Origin: Aestuariimicrobium sp. p3-SID1156 | Lineage (GTDB): Bacteria > Actinomycetota > Actinomycetes > Propionibacteriales > Propionibacteriaceae | DNA length: 64,000 nt | Direction of reading: 5' to 3' | Assembly (NCBI RefSeq): GCF_025144225.1 | Contig: NZ_JALXXB010000008.1 | Span: forward strand, 1-64,000 | Shown here: piece after piece, positions 44,662 through 54,021 of the stretch | Layout: the number at the start of each line of letters is the position of its first letter | Position numbering within the stretch: position 1 is the first letter of the stretch | Translations under genes and position numbers: made by a program | Notes under the pieces: model-generated | What the model was told of the DNA's origin: nothing | Seen by the model: the letters and a program-made list of their open reading frames with translations, nothing else | Database searches by the model: none

Positions 44662-46344
44662 TCAGTCGCGGGTCAGTCGACGATGCTTGGAGGCGTGCGG
44701 ACGGGCCGCCTCAGCACCCAGGCGCTCCACCTTGTTGGCCTCGTAGTCGGCGAAGTTGCCCTCGAACCAGAACCACTTGGACTCATCCTGCTCGGTGCCC
44801 TCCCAGGCCAGGATGTGGGTCGCGGTGCGGTCCAAGAACCAGCGGTCGTGGGAGATGACCACAGCACAGCCCGGGAACTCGAGCAGGGCGTCTTCCAGGG
44901 AGGACAGGGTCTCGACGTCCAGGTCGTTGGTGGGCTCGTCGAGCAGCAGGACGTTGCCGCCCATCTTCAGGGTCAGCGCGAGGTTCAGGCGGTTGCGCTC
45001 ACCACCGGAGAGGACGCCGGCCTTCTTCTGCTGGTCGGGGCCCTTGAAGCCGAAGGAGGCCACGTAGGCGCGCGAGGGCATCTCGAAGCTGCCCACCTTG
45101 ATGTAGTCCAGCCCGTCGGAGACCACCTCCCAGACGTTCTTCTCCCCATCGATACCGGCCCGGGACTGGTCGACATAGCTGAACGAGACGGTCTTGCCGA
45201 CGTTGAGCTCGCCGCTGTCGGGCTGCTCCTCGCCCACAATCATCTTGAACAGGGTGGACTTGCCCACTCCGTTGGGGCCGATGACGCCGACGATGCCGGC
45301 GCGGGGCAGGGTGAAGCTGAGCTGGTCGATCAGGACGCGGTCGCCGAAGCCCTTGGTGAGCTTCTTGGCCTCCAGCACGTCGGCACCGAGGCGTGGGCCG
45401 GCCGGGATGTTGATGTCGGCGGTGTCGATCTTGCGGTTGCGTTCGGCCTCGGCCGCCAGTTCCTCGTAGCGCGCCAAGCGGGCCTTGGACTTCGCCTGGC
45501 GGGCCTTCGGGCTGGAGCGGACCCACTCGAGTTCGCGCTCGAGGATCTTGGCTCGCTTGGCGTCCTTCTGGCCCTCGATCTGCAGGCGCTTGCGCTTGGT
45601 CTCCAGGTAGGTGGAGTAGTTGCCCTCGTAGGGGTGCAGGCGTCCGCGGTCGATCTCGCAGATCCAGCCGGCCACGTTGTCCAGGAAGTACCGGTCGTGG
45701 GTCACGGCCAGGACGGCGCCGGGGTAGTTCTTGAGGTGGCCCTCCAGCCAGTTCACCGACTCGGCGTCCAGGTGGTTGGTGGGCTCATCGAGGAGCAGCA
45801 GGTCAGGCTGCTGGAGCAGCAGCTTGCACAGCGCCACGCGGCGACGCTCACCACCGGAGAGGACGTTGACGGGGGTGTCACCGGGCGGGCAGCGCAGGGC
45901 CTCCATGGCCTGCTCGAGCTGCGCGTCGACATCCCAGGCGTTGCGGTGGTCCAGTTCGGTTTGGAGCTTGCCCATCTCCTCCATCAGGGCGTCGAAGTCC
46001 GCGTCCGGGTCGCTGAACTCGTTGGAGATCTCGTCGAAGCGCTTCAGCATCGACTTGGTGTCGGCAACGGCCTCCTCCACGTTCTCCCAGACGGTCTTGT
46101 CCTCGGTGAGCGGCGGTTCCTGCAGCAGGATGCCGACGGTGGCGCCCTTGGCCAGCTGCGCCTCGCCATTGTTGGGCCTGTCCAGCCCGGCCATGATCTT
46201 CAGCATCGTGGACTTGCCCGCCCCGTTGGGGCCGACGACGCCGATCTTGGCGCCCGGGAGGAACGACAGCGTGACGTTGTCGAGGATCACCTTGTCGCCA
46301 ACGGCCTTGCGGACGTTGTGCATGGTGTAGATGAATTCAGCCAT
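44662..46344 (-). CDS. ettA: Energy-dependent translational throttle protein EttA (ABC-F)
   Basis: This 560-residue ABC-F protein has two ATPase domains, each with Walker A (GPNGAGKSTMLKI; GPNGVGKSTLFKM), a signature (LSGGERRRVALCKLL; LSGGERNRLNLALTL) and Walker B (LLLLDEPTNHLDAES; LLLDEPTNDLDVET). The arm insertion of EttA and a linker with SKARLARYEELAAEAERNRK are present, and there are no membrane helices. EttA binds the ribosomal E site and gates entry into elongation by energy status. ATG 46344 is the start, with AAAGGA about 12 nt upstream. It is a single gene. Confidence 0.95.
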   Translation of the reverse strand: MAEFIYTMHNVRKAVGDKVILDNVTLSFLPGAKIGVVGPNGAGKSTMLKIMAGLDRPNNGEAQLAKGATVGILLQEPPLTEDKTVWENVEEAVADTKSMLKRFDEISNEFSDPDADFDALMEEMGKLQTELDHRNAWDVDAQLEQAMEALRCPPGDTPVNVLSGGERRRVALCKLLLQQPDLLLLDEPTNHLDAESVNWLEGHLKNYPGAVLAVTHDRYFLDNVAGWICEIDRGRLHPYEGNYSTYLETKRKRLQIEGQKDAKRAKILERELEWVRSSPKARQAKSKARLARYEELAAEAERNRKIDTADINIPAGPRLGADVLEAKKLTKGFGDRVLIDQLSFTLPRAGIVGVIGPNGVGKSTLFKMIVGEEQPDSGELNVGKTVSFSYVDQSRAGIDGEKNVWEVVSDGLDYIKVGSFEMPSRAYVASFGFKGPDQQKKAGVLSGGERNRLNLALTLKMGGNVLLLDEPTNDLDVETLSSLEDALLEFPGCAVVISHDRWFLDRTATHILAWEGTEQDESKWFWFEGNFADYEANKVERLGAEAARPHASKHRRLTRD

Positions 46345-46490
46345 CGAGGATGCGATTCCTTTGCGTGGACGGAGCGCCCCTGCATTGTCGGCGGACTGTC
46401 GGGGGCGATACAGGCACTGGCCAGTATGCCAGCCCGCCCGGGCCCCGCGCCGGGCCGACCTCGCGGCATCGGCGCGGGACGCGGCATCCC

Positions 46491-46979
46491 TCACACGGTG
46501 GCCAGGTCCTCCTCGACGGCCTCGGTCTCCTCGTCCTCCTCCATCGGGCTGGTGGGGCTGGTCGGCACGGTGGTCGTCGAGCCATTGGGGGGCACCGGGG
46601 TGGATGCCTTCTCCGCTCCCCATTCCACCGGCTCTGCCTTCATGAAGGCAGTGGTCCCGCGGGTCAGGTCGTGACCGAGGGCGCTGGCCTCCACGACCAG
46701 CCGATCGACCCGATCCCCGTCCGGGGTGTGCCAGGTCTGGGTCCGCAGCCGGCCGGTGACGACGACCGGGTCGCCCTTGCGCAGGCTGTCGCGGACGTGT
46801 CCCGCAGTGCGGTTGGTCGTCCGTACCGTCATCCAGGTGGTCTCCCCATCGGTCCACTCCCCATTGCGCAGGATGCGTGGGGTGCAGGCCAGCCGGAAGC
46901 GGGCGACGGCCCAGCCATCGCCCTGGTGGTACTCAACGTCGGTACCGACATTGCCGGACAGGTTCACGAATGCGTCCAT
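46491..46979 (-). CDS. ssb: Single-stranded DNA-binding protein, paralogue type
   Basis: This 162-residue protein has an OB-fold SSB domain: MDAFVNLSGNVGTDVEYHQ, then FRLACTPR, WMTVRTTNRTAGHVRDSL, GDPVVVTGRLRTQTW. The C-terminus is acidic (EEDEETEAVEEDLATV) but lacks the conserved D-D-D-I-P-F tip by which the main SSB recruits partners, so it is probably a second SSB (SsbB type) rather than the replicative one. ATG 46979 follows AAGGAGA. Two 12-bp direct repeats lie in its promoter region. Confidence 0.92.
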   Translation of the reverse strand: MDAFVNLSGNVGTDVEYHQGDGWAVARFRLACTPRILRNGEWTDGETTWMTVRTTNRTAGHVRDSLRKGDPVVVTGRLRTQTWHTPDGDRVDRLVVEASALGHDLTRGTTAFMKAEPVEWGAEKASTPVPPNGSTTTVPTSPTSPMEEDEETEAVEEDLATV

Positions 46980-47044
46980 GGTGGTCTCCTTGTCTTGCGC
47001 GGTTCGCGACAAGGTCATGCAGTCATCACAGGTGTTTGCGATAA

Positions 47045-47077
47045 ATGGACAACACTTCGGCCCACATGGACAACACT
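47045..47077 (-). promoter_or_regulatory. Two 12-bp direct repeats in the ssb promoter region
   Basis: ATGGACAACACT occurs at 47045-47056 and 47066-47077, spaced exactly 21 bp, two turns of the helix. On the minus strand each contains TTGTCC; the ssb-proximal one, followed 16 nt later by TGTGAT, could be the -35 of ssb. The other copy would then be an upstream activator or repressor site. The dynamin-like GTPase gene ends 56 nt upstream. Confidence 0.55.
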
Positions 47078-47132
47078 CCACTGGCCCGGGACGACACCTG
47101 ACTGAGGTGTGACAACATCCCAGACCACACCG

Positions 47133-48743
47133 TCAGCGGGCTCGGGCGATGGCCTTACGCGCCTGCTGCAGCCGTCGGAGTTCGGCATTCACCGGTTCGA
47201 CCACCTTGGCCAGGGCCACCTGCTCGATGGAGCGGTGGAGGACCTGTTCGGCGCGTCGCCCCTTGGCGCGTGCGGTGATCTCCACCAGGACCCTCGATAT
47301 CCCTGCCAGCACCAGCCCGCCCGCCACGCCACCGAGTACCAGCCAGGTCTGCAGGGGGATGCTGCGGTAGCGGCGGGTCGGCAGCGGGGGCATCTGGAAG
47401 TAGGCCAGGGCGAAGTCGACAGCCAACCAGCCCAGGCCCGCCAGCACGCAGGCAAACAGGATCCACTGGATGACCTGGATGAAGCGCCAGTAGCCGAAGC
47501 CGCGATCCATCGCAAGGTCAGTGGTGGCCACCGCACGGTCCAGGTCGTCGGGGAGGGTCTCGGCATGGGTGAGGGAGGCGCGTCGCACCGACTGCGCCCA
47601 GCCACGCGGCATACCAGCCGCCACCTCGTCGGAAACCTCGCGGATCGCCGAATCCACCCGTGCCTTCGAGGCCCCCTGCCCCCGGGGCAGGGCGGTGCGC
47701 TGGACGCGCGCAGGTTCCAACTCGTGCTTGCGATCGGCCTTCGGGAGGGCCCCGAGACGCAGCCGACGCAGGGGGTCCGGCCGCAGCGAGGCGAGCCAGG
47801 ACAGGGCCGGCCACCCGGTGATCAGCGAGCCGCGACGGCGAGTCGCCCCCATCACCGCCTCGGCCACCACGGGCGCCCCGGCAGCGGCGGCCAGTGAACG
47901 GGTCAGCTGCCTGCTCCGGGCCTCACTGACAGCTCCGGGCGCCTCCTTCCCGAGGGAATCGGCCAGCAATCCTGCCGCGTGGTCGACATCCTGGGAGAGC
48001 CTGGTGGCAGCCACCTTCTTGTCGCGCACCATGCCCGAGAGCAGTTCGCGCACCTGGGCCACACCCTGTCCAGTCCGCGCGGAGAAGGGCTGCAGCCTCG
48101 CCTTGCCCAGGCCTTCGCTGTCCAGCAGTCGACGCAGGTCCTTCACCACGTTGTCGGCCTGCTCCGGCGCCAACGTGTCCACCTGGTTCAGCAGTACGAG
48201 CATCACGTCAGAGTGGTGGGCCATCGGCACCAGGTAGCGGTCGTGGAGGGCGGCATCCGCATACTTCTGCGGGTCGACCACCCAGATCAGCATGTCGACC
48301 AGCTGCACCATCCGATCGACCTCCATGCGGTGCGCGGCCTGGGTGGAGTCGTGGTCCGGCAGGTCGAGCAGGACCAGGCCGTCGAGTCCCTTGGGCACCT
48401 CGCTCACTTCATGGCGCCGGGGCACGTCGAGCCAGTCGAGCAGCTCCGAACTCGGGGCGCCACCGAAGCTCGCGGCCATTGCCTTGGAGGTGGTGGGTCG
48501 CTTCACGCCGGGCTCGGCCAAGGGCGCCCCGGCAATCGCATTGAACGTGGACGACTTGCCCGACCCGGTCGCCCCCGCCAGGGCCACCACGGTGTGGTTG
48601 CCCGAGAAGGCCAAACGTCGGTCCACCTTGTCCAGCAGGGTGGAGGTCTGGTCGATGAGCTGGTCCTCGCTGCGTCCCCGGGCCAGATCGGTGGCCTCGC
48701 GCAGGGCGGTGATGCGCTCAGGAAGTGGGCGCTGGCGGCTCAT
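47133..48743 (-). CDS. Dynamin-like GTPase with C-terminal membrane segments (second of pair)
   Basis: This 536-residue protein has a GTPase domain in the first 260 residues: G1 LAGATGSGKSSTFNA, G3 LLDLPDHDSTQ, and G4 LLNQVDTL. The C-terminal third has two hydrophobic hairpin segments (WILFACVLAGLGWLAVDF; WLVLGGVAGGLVLAGIS), probably membrane-inserted, followed by a basic amphipathic tail. Its ATG overlaps the stop of the preceding GTPase gene (ATGA). Paired dynamin-like proteins in bacteria (for example Streptomyces DynA/DynB) form mixed complexes at the membrane or septum. A role in membrane remodelling is inferred, not shown. Confidence 0.85.
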   Translation of the reverse strand: MSRQRPLPERITALREATDLARGRSEDQLIDQTSTLLDKVDRRLAFSGNHTVVALAGATGSGKSSTFNAIAGAPLAEPGVKRPTTSKAMAASFGGAPSSELLDWLDVPRRHEVSEVPKGLDGLVLLDLPDHDSTQAAHRMEVDRMVQLVDMLIWVVDPQKYADAALHDRYLVPMAHHSDVMLVLLNQVDTLAPEQADNVVKDLRRLLDSEGLGKARLQPFSARTGQGVAQVRELLSGMVRDKKVAATRLSQDVDHAAGLLADSLGKEAPGAVSEARSRQLTRSLAAAAGAPVVAEAVMGATRRRGSLITGWPALSWLASLRPDPLRRLRLGALPKADRKHELEPARVQRTALPRGQGASKARVDSAIREVSDEVAAGMPRGWAQSVRRASLTHAETLPDDLDRAVATTDLAMDRGFGYWRFIQVIQWILFACVLAGLGWLAVDFALAYFQMPPLPTRRYRSIPLQTWLVLGGVAGGLVLAGISRVLVEITARAKGRRAEQVLHRSIEQVALAKVVEPVNAELRRLQQARKAIARAR

Positions 48744-50683
48744 CAGCGTCCCCCCTGCCCGTTCCACTGTTGTCCGGGCCAGGCATGCGGGGATTCCTCG
48801 ACCAGTTCGGCCTCCAACACCTCGTCGTCGGTTCGGGGGACGCCCAGCTGGTGCAGACGGTGATCCTCCATCTGGCCCGGCCCGATCGCGGACTGCTGGG
48901 CGGTGGGCAGGGAGTGCTGCCCGGCCTCGATGGCGGCCTGCTCCTGTGCGCTGGCGATCGCACGTCCGCCGGATTCCAGCGAGGCCTCCACCGACGCGGC
49001 CGCCTCGGTGATCGCGGCCGCATTCCCGGCACGCTCCCCCGCTTCGGCCAGGACACGGTCGTAGCGAGCGAACTCCTCCATCATCAGCGCATCGACGCGC
49101 TTGTCGAGGTCGCTCTTGGCCGTCTCGGCGAGCTTGCGCACGGCATCATCACCCATCAACGCCTCGAGGAGTCGCTGGGCCACCACCGAGGTACCGCCAG
49201 CGATGCCGATCTCGGCGCCGGTGAGGCCGCCGGTGTGGGCGAACACCATCACCATCAGCGCCACCGAGGCACCGTTCACCCCGAAGGCGAGCAGTCGAGC
49301 CCGAGAGCGCTTGGACATCCCCTGGGAGGAGACCAGCTCGATCACATCCCCCTGCCAGTCGCGCACCATGCGTGCGACCTTGCCGGGGAGTTCGGCCGAG
49401 GCCCGCGCGAGGTCGTCGCCCTGGCGCTGTGCGTGCTGACGCAACAGTTCACGCCCTGCCGGGGTCGACGCCCAGGCCAGTTCGGCTCGTTCGGCGGCAG
49501 CGGTGGCCTCCTCGCGGACCAGGGCCTCCAGCCCGTTCTCGACGGCGACCTTCATGTTGTCGACCTCGGGTGGCTTGCCGGCGATGGCACCCCAGACCCG
49601 GTCGCGCAGCCAGCTGATCCTCTGCTCCACGGCACGCATGAACTCGCCGGTCCCGACGAACTCGTGCCAGCGGGACAGCACCTCGCCCCGCATCAGGGTG
49701 CCATCGCTGGTCTGCACGGCCACCGAGCGCGAGGCCTCCTGGTAGGAGGCCAGGGCATCCTTGCGGACCTGGACCAAGGCCTCGTCCTGGTCCTCGACCG
49801 CGTGGGCCAGTGCCGGGGCCTGGTGGACGAGGTTGCCGATGGCGCCCTCGAGGGTCTGCATGACCAAGGCAGCCTTGGTGCTCTGGTCCCCAGCCAGAGT
49901 GGCCAGCCAGCCGCGGATTGGCGAGACGGCCGAGTCAGGCAGGAAACCCTGCTCGTCGGTGGCGGTCTCGGGCACTGTGAACAAGGCGGACTCCCCCAGG
50001 CCGCGCTCGGTCATCATCTGGCCCAGATGCGGGGGGACGTCCTTCATTGCCGCGGGTGGGACGCGGTTGAGCACCACGGCCACCGCTGCCCGCCGCATCA
50101 CGGCCTGCCGCAGGTAGTCCCACGGCACGGCGTCGGCATAGCGCGCCGCCGAGGTCACGAAGAGCCACAGGTCTGCGGCCTGCAGCAGCTGGGCCGCCAG
50201 GATGCGGTTGTTCTCCTCCACCGAGTCCACGTCCGGGGCGTCGATGAGCGCCAATCCCCTGGGCAACGAGGCCTCCGCGACCAGCTGGATGGAACGCGTG
50301 TCGGCCGAGGGGACCTTCGCCCTGATCAGGCCGGGCAGGATGCGTTCGTCATCGAACCAGTGCTCGTCATCGGGATGGTGGACCAGCACTGGGCTCTTGG
50401 TGGTGGGGCGAATCACACCGGGTGTGGTCACCCTGCGTCCAATCAGCGAGTTGACCAGGGTCGACTTGCCAGCGCCGGTGGAACCGCCCACGACGCAAAG
50501 CAGCGGGGCCTCGATGCTGTCCAGACGCGGGAGGATGTAGTCGTCCAGCTGCTTGGTGAGGTCGCGGGCCAGGCGCTGGCTCCCCTCGGCACCCGGCAGC
50601 GGCAGCGGCAGGTGGACGGCAGCCAGCTGCTCCCGCAAGCCGCGCAGTGACTGGGCAAGTTCCTTGGTCGACACGCCCACCAT
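48743..50683 (-). CDS. Dynamin-like GTPase (first of pair)
   Basis: This 646-residue protein has G1 VVGGSTGAGKSTLVNSLIG (about residues 64-82), G2-like PTTKSP, G3 LIDAPDVDSVEE and G4 VLNRVP. A long helical region follows, then a hydrophobic hairpin (LAFGVNGASVALMVMVFA, about residue 500) and further helices rich in Ala/Glu, typical of bacterial dynamin-like stalks. No strong ribosome site lies before ATG 50683. Its stop overlaps the next GTPase start. The two encoded proteins are unequal in length and sequence but share layout, so a hetero-oligomer is likely. Confidence 0.85.
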   Translation of the reverse strand: MVGVSTKELAQSLRGLREQLAAVHLPLPLPGAEGSQRLARDLTKQLDDYILPRLDSIEAPLLCVVGGSTGAGKSTLVNSLIGRRVTTPGVIRPTTKSPVLVHHPDDEHWFDDERILPGLIRAKVPSADTRSIQLVAEASLPRGLALIDAPDVDSVEENNRILAAQLLQAADLWLFVTSAARYADAVPWDYLRQAVMRRAAVAVVLNRVPPAAMKDVPPHLGQMMTERGLGESALFTVPETATDEQGFLPDSAVSPIRGWLATLAGDQSTKAALVMQTLEGAIGNLVHQAPALAHAVEDQDEALVQVRKDALASYQEASRSVAVQTSDGTLMRGEVLSRWHEFVGTGEFMRAVEQRISWLRDRVWGAIAGKPPEVDNMKVAVENGLEALVREEATAAAERAELAWASTPAGRELLRQHAQRQGDDLARASAELPGKVARMVRDWQGDVIELVSSQGMSKRSRARLLAFGVNGASVALMVMVFAHTGGLTGAEIGIAGGTSVVAQRLLEALMGDDAVRKLAETAKSDLDKRVDALMMEEFARYDRVLAEAGERAGNAAAITEAAASVEASLESGGRAIASAQEQAAIEAGQHSLPTAQQSAIGPGQMEDHRLHQLGVPRTDDEVLEAELVEESPHAWPGQQWNGQGGR

Positions 50684-50738
50684 CGTGGCATGACGCGCCG
50701 AGGTCGCGGGGCAAGCGGGGTGATCGGGACGCCGGAAC

Positions 50739-52058
50739 TCAGCGATGGGTGCGGACCGGCACCGGTGCCAGCTGCGGCGTCCGGTGGCGACGCAGGAACT
50801 TCGGCAGCGGGGGCAGCACGATCGGCTCGGACGCGCGGGTCACCGCGACGGCACGGTCTGCGTTGATGGCATCGACCAGGTCGCGGGCCCGGTCATTGCC
50901 GGCCTCGTCGACCAAGCCACGCACCATGGCATCACGCAGGTAGGCCAGCTCGGTCATGGTGCCGATCATCCGCCAGGTGGCCGGGACACGGGAGGGCTGG
51001 AAGAGGGAGATGAAGACCAGCCTCGGGCGGGTGAAGGGGCCCGAATAGGTCTTGGGGTCGTCCGGGAGCAGCCAGCCGGTGCGCACGTAGTCGGTGAGTC
51101 GAGCACGGATGCGGCGCATCTCGGTGATGAGATGGCCGATCAGCATGATCAGGATCATCAGCACCACACCCAGCGCCATGAACCAGTAGATCTTCGACTG
51201 CTCCAGCGGGACCGTGGAGGCAATGCCGTTGAAGATCATGTGCCCCAGCGCCGAGAAGCAGAAGCCGGCCAGGGGCGCGCAGACGCGCACGAGCTTGGAG
51301 CGATGGCGAAGCCCCACGACCAGCCCGAAGGCGGTCATCGAGGTGAACAGCGGGTGGCCGAAGGAGGTGTAGACACCACGCAACATCACCAGCTGCATGA
51401 CCTCGCCGATCGGGTCCTCAATGCCGGGCACCTGGGTGGCGTAGTTGTAGGCACGGGCGTAGTAGACGATGTTCTCCACGAAGGCGAAACCGATCGCCGA
51501 GAGGCCGGCCAGGGGGATCAGCTGCAGGCTGCTGACCAGGCGGTACCGGATGAACAGCGCGAGCCCGAACAGGATGGTGACCTTGCTGATCTCCTCCACG
51601 AAGGGCGCTGAGAAGATCGCTGCCCGGGCACCGGTGTCAGGGTCCTGCCCGGTGACCCCCATCCTCTCCCCCGCCCAGGAGTTCACGTGCATCGAGAACC
51701 AGGTGGAGAGGCAGCCTCCCCACAGGAAGGCCATGACGTAGAGCGAGATGTTGAGCGTGCGGAAGCGGTCGAGCCAGATGAACAGGGCTGACCAGACCAG
51801 GGCCGTTGGCCAGGCCCACTTGGCGGCCTGGACGAAGATCTCGCGCGGAATGCCATACGCGATGCTTCCATCCGGCAACTCGATGTCGCGGTGCATCATG
51901 GCGTACATGTCGACCAGGGCCAGCAGGCTCAGGATCGCGATGGCGAGCAGCCCCCAGGTGTAGCCACTGGTGAGCACACGCTTCCACAGCGGACCGCTGC
52001 GACGGCGGGGCAGGCCGTTGAGCGCACGGGCACGCCGTTCGAGCTTGGGGGTCAGCAT
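50739..52058 (-). CDS. PrsW-family intramembrane metalloprotease
   Basis: This 439-residue membrane protein has about eight hydrophobic helices. The PrsW active-site motifs are visible: the double Glu in APFVEEISKVTILFG, the FAFVENIVYYARAY helix, the His in YTSFGHPLFTSMTAFG and the His in FSALGHMIFNG. PrsW enzymes cut anti-sigma factors or other membrane proteins; no anti-sigma gene is adjacent. The C-terminal 110 residues are a soluble tail ending in basic HRTPQLAPVPVRTHR. ATG 52058 fits; longer frame upstream runs into the region before tRNA-Arg. It is on the same strand as, and just upstream of, the dynamin genes. Confidence 0.9.
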   Translation of the reverse strand: MLTPKLERRARALNGLPRRRSGPLWKRVLTSGYTWGLLAIAILSLLALVDMYAMMHRDIELPDGSIAYGIPREIFVQAAKWAWPTALVWSALFIWLDRFRTLNISLYVMAFLWGGCLSTWFSMHVNSWAGERMGVTGQDPDTGARAAIFSAPFVEEISKVTILFGLALFIRYRLVSSLQLIPLAGLSAIGFAFVENIVYYARAYNYATQVPGIEDPIGEVMQLVMLRGVYTSFGHPLFTSMTAFGLVVGLRHRSKLVRVCAPLAGFCFSALGHMIFNGIASTVPLEQSKIYWFMALGVVLMILIMLIGHLITEMRRIRARLTDYVRTGWLLPDDPKTYSGPFTRPRLVFISLFQPSRVPATWRMIGTMTELAYLRDAMVRGLVDEAGNDRARDLVDAINADRAVAVTRASEPIVLPPLPKFLRRHRTPQLAPVPVRTHR

Positions 52059-52134
52059 GCGCCCCAGACTAGCGAACGGCCGGACTGGCGAACGGGTGGT
52101 GAACCGGGCCGGGGCGATATGCTGGACCACCGTT

Positions 52135-52207
<73 letters not shown>

Positions 52208-52283
52208 CACCGCACCCAGCGCAGCTGTAGTGTCTATCACGCGCAGCCCGCGCCTTTTCCACGATCCAAGGAGCCAGTCCCCC

Positions 52284-52958
52284 GTGAGTGCCACCAGCGA
52301 AACGCTCGTCTGGATCGACTGTGAGATGACCGGGCTCGACCTGGGCGCCGATGCCCTCATCGAGGTTGCCGCACTGGTCACTGACTCCGAGCTGAACGTG
52401 CTGGGCGAGGGCGTCGACGTCATCATCAAGCCCACCGACGAGGCGCTGGCGCAGATGAACGACTTCGTCCGCGAGATGCACACCAGATCCGGCCTGCTCC
52501 ACGAGTTGGCCTCCGGGATGTCCATGCGCGAGGCGGAGGAGGCAGTGCTCACCTACGTGCGCGAGCACGTGCCCACAGCCCGCAAGGCGCCTCTGGCCGG
52601 CAACACCATCGGCACTGATCGGATGTTTCTGGCCCGCGACATGCCCGAGCTCGAGGGATGGGTGCACTACCGCAATGTCGACGTGTCCTCCATCAAGGAG
52701 CTCTCGCGCCGCTGGTTCCCCAAGGCCTACTACAACTCCCCGGCCAAGTCCGGCAACCACCGCGCGCTGGCCGACATCCAGGAGTCCATCGAGGAGCTGC
52801 GCTACTACCGCGAGGCCGTCTTCGTGCCCGCCCCCGGTCCCTCGACCCAGGACCTCAAGCCCATCGCCCGTCGCCACCAGGGCGCCCTCACCGGCGCTGT
52901 GGCGGCCGACCTGGGCCATCGGGCAACAGAAGGCGCTGAGGACAACCCCGCCACCTGA
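52284..52958 (+). CDS. orn: Oligoribonuclease
   Basis: This 224-residue DEDDh exonuclease has [21 protein letters not shown] (first Asp and Glu), then [18 protein letters not shown] (second Asp) and [20 protein letters not shown] (His and final Asp). It degrades 2-5 nt RNA and cleaves pGpG from cyclic-di-GMP turnover. The start is GTG 52284 with CAAGGAG 10 nt upstream. The C-terminal 30 residues are a variable tail. It lies between tRNA-Arg and tRNA-His. Confidence 0.95.
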   Translation: MSATSETLVWIDCEMTGLDLGADALIEVAALVTDSELNVLGEGVDVIIKPTDEALAQMNDFVREMHTRSGLLHELASGMSMREAEEAVLTYVREHVPTARKAPLAGNTIGTDRMFLARDMPELEGWVHYRNVDVSSIKELSRRWFPKAYYNSPAKSGNHRALADIQESIEELRYYREAVFVPAPGPSTQDLKPIARRHQGALTGAVAADLGHRATEGAEDNPAT

Positions 52959-53032
52959 ATCCCGATTGGCTTTCAGCCGATGGAATCGGTAGAGTTCTCC
53001 GAGCCGGTTCGTCCGGTGTGATGTGTGGACGT

Positions 53033-53109
53033 GGTGGGTATAGCTCAGCTGGTAGAGCACCTGGTTGTGGTCCAGGATGTCGCGGGTTCAAGTCCCGTTA
53101 CTCACCCCA
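53033..53109 (+). tRNA. tRNA-His (anticodon GUG)
   Basis: The acceptor GTGGGTA pairs with TACTCAC, and the anticodon arm CCTGG-TTGTGGT-CCAGG gives GTG. A G before position 1 pairs with a C at the discriminator, the tRNA-His identity pair. CCA is encoded at 53107-53109. The stop codon of a minus-strand recombinase fragment lies inside the 3' acceptor strand, so this tRNA end is probably the attachment site of the inserted segment. Confidence 0.96.
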
Positions 53110-54018
53110 AACGGATCAGGTGTGAACTTGCGACCAAGGGGCCACCCTTGGTCGCGGTTCGCGCCTGGCCCATTTTCTTCGCCTCGGCGGCCCAGCTCAG
53201 GGCGTCGGCGTGGAGGCCGGAGAGGCTCAGTCCGTCATACGGGTTCCGGTAGCCGACGCGCACGTCGTTGTCCTCGTCGATGTAGATCGCCCTGAACAGT
53301 GCTTGGTTGCACAGTCGGCGGTTCGCGTCGTCGGCGTGCTCGTAGAGGTCGGCTGCGTTGGACAGCAGTTTCAGCGAGTCGTCGAGGTTCGCCCGCGCGT
53401 CGGCATAGTGGCCGTGGTGAGCGGTGATCCGGTGCTCGATGGTCTCCAACGACGCGGTGATCCGGTCCTGCTCCTTCTTGAGCAGGTCGAGCGGGATGGC
53501 TCCGGCGTAGTGGGCTTGCAGCAACTTCTGCTGCTCGCCTTCGAGTTGGGTTCTCCGGGACGCGAGGTCGGCAAGTTCGGCGGCTCCTTCGGCCATCATC
53601 TCGTCGAACCGGGCATGGATCATCGCCGAGACCGCCTGCGTCGTCTCGGGATCGAGCTGCACCTTGGCATAGAAGCGCTCGATGAGCCGTTCGACCTGCT
53701 CGATGAGCATCGCCTGCCGGGTGCAGTCGCCTCTGCCACCATGCCTGCTCGCGCACACGAAGTACGGGTAGATCGTGCCCTGGCTGCTCTTGGCGTTGCA
53801 CACCAGTAGCCGCGAGCCGCACTGGCCGCAGAACACCGTCCCCTTCAAGTAGTGCTCGTGGACTTGCGTTGCATCTGCTGCCGAGCGGTGCGTGCCGAGC
53901 ACGGTCTGCACCTGGTCCCACACCTCGTTGGGGACGATGGCCTCGTGCGCTCCGGCATAGGTGACGCCCTGGTAGCGCACGCTGCCCTTGTAGTACGGGT
54001 TCGTCAACATCCGGTGTA
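53102..54018 (-). pseudogene. Serine recombinase, C-terminal part only
   Basis: The about 305-residue frame begins VHRMLTNPYYKGSVRYQGV, the start of the recombinase domain of large serine recombinases. A zinc-ribbon region follows (FCGQCGSRLLVC with CASRHGGRGDC), then a long coiled-coil (about residues 125-220). The N-terminal resolvase catalytic domain with the Ser nucleophile is missing. Homology stops near 54018, where an unrelated plus-strand gene begins. The TGA stop at 53102-53104 lies in the tRNA-His acceptor sequence. It is the remnant of an integrase that probably brought in this segment. Confidence 0.88.
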
Positions 54019-54021
54019 CCG

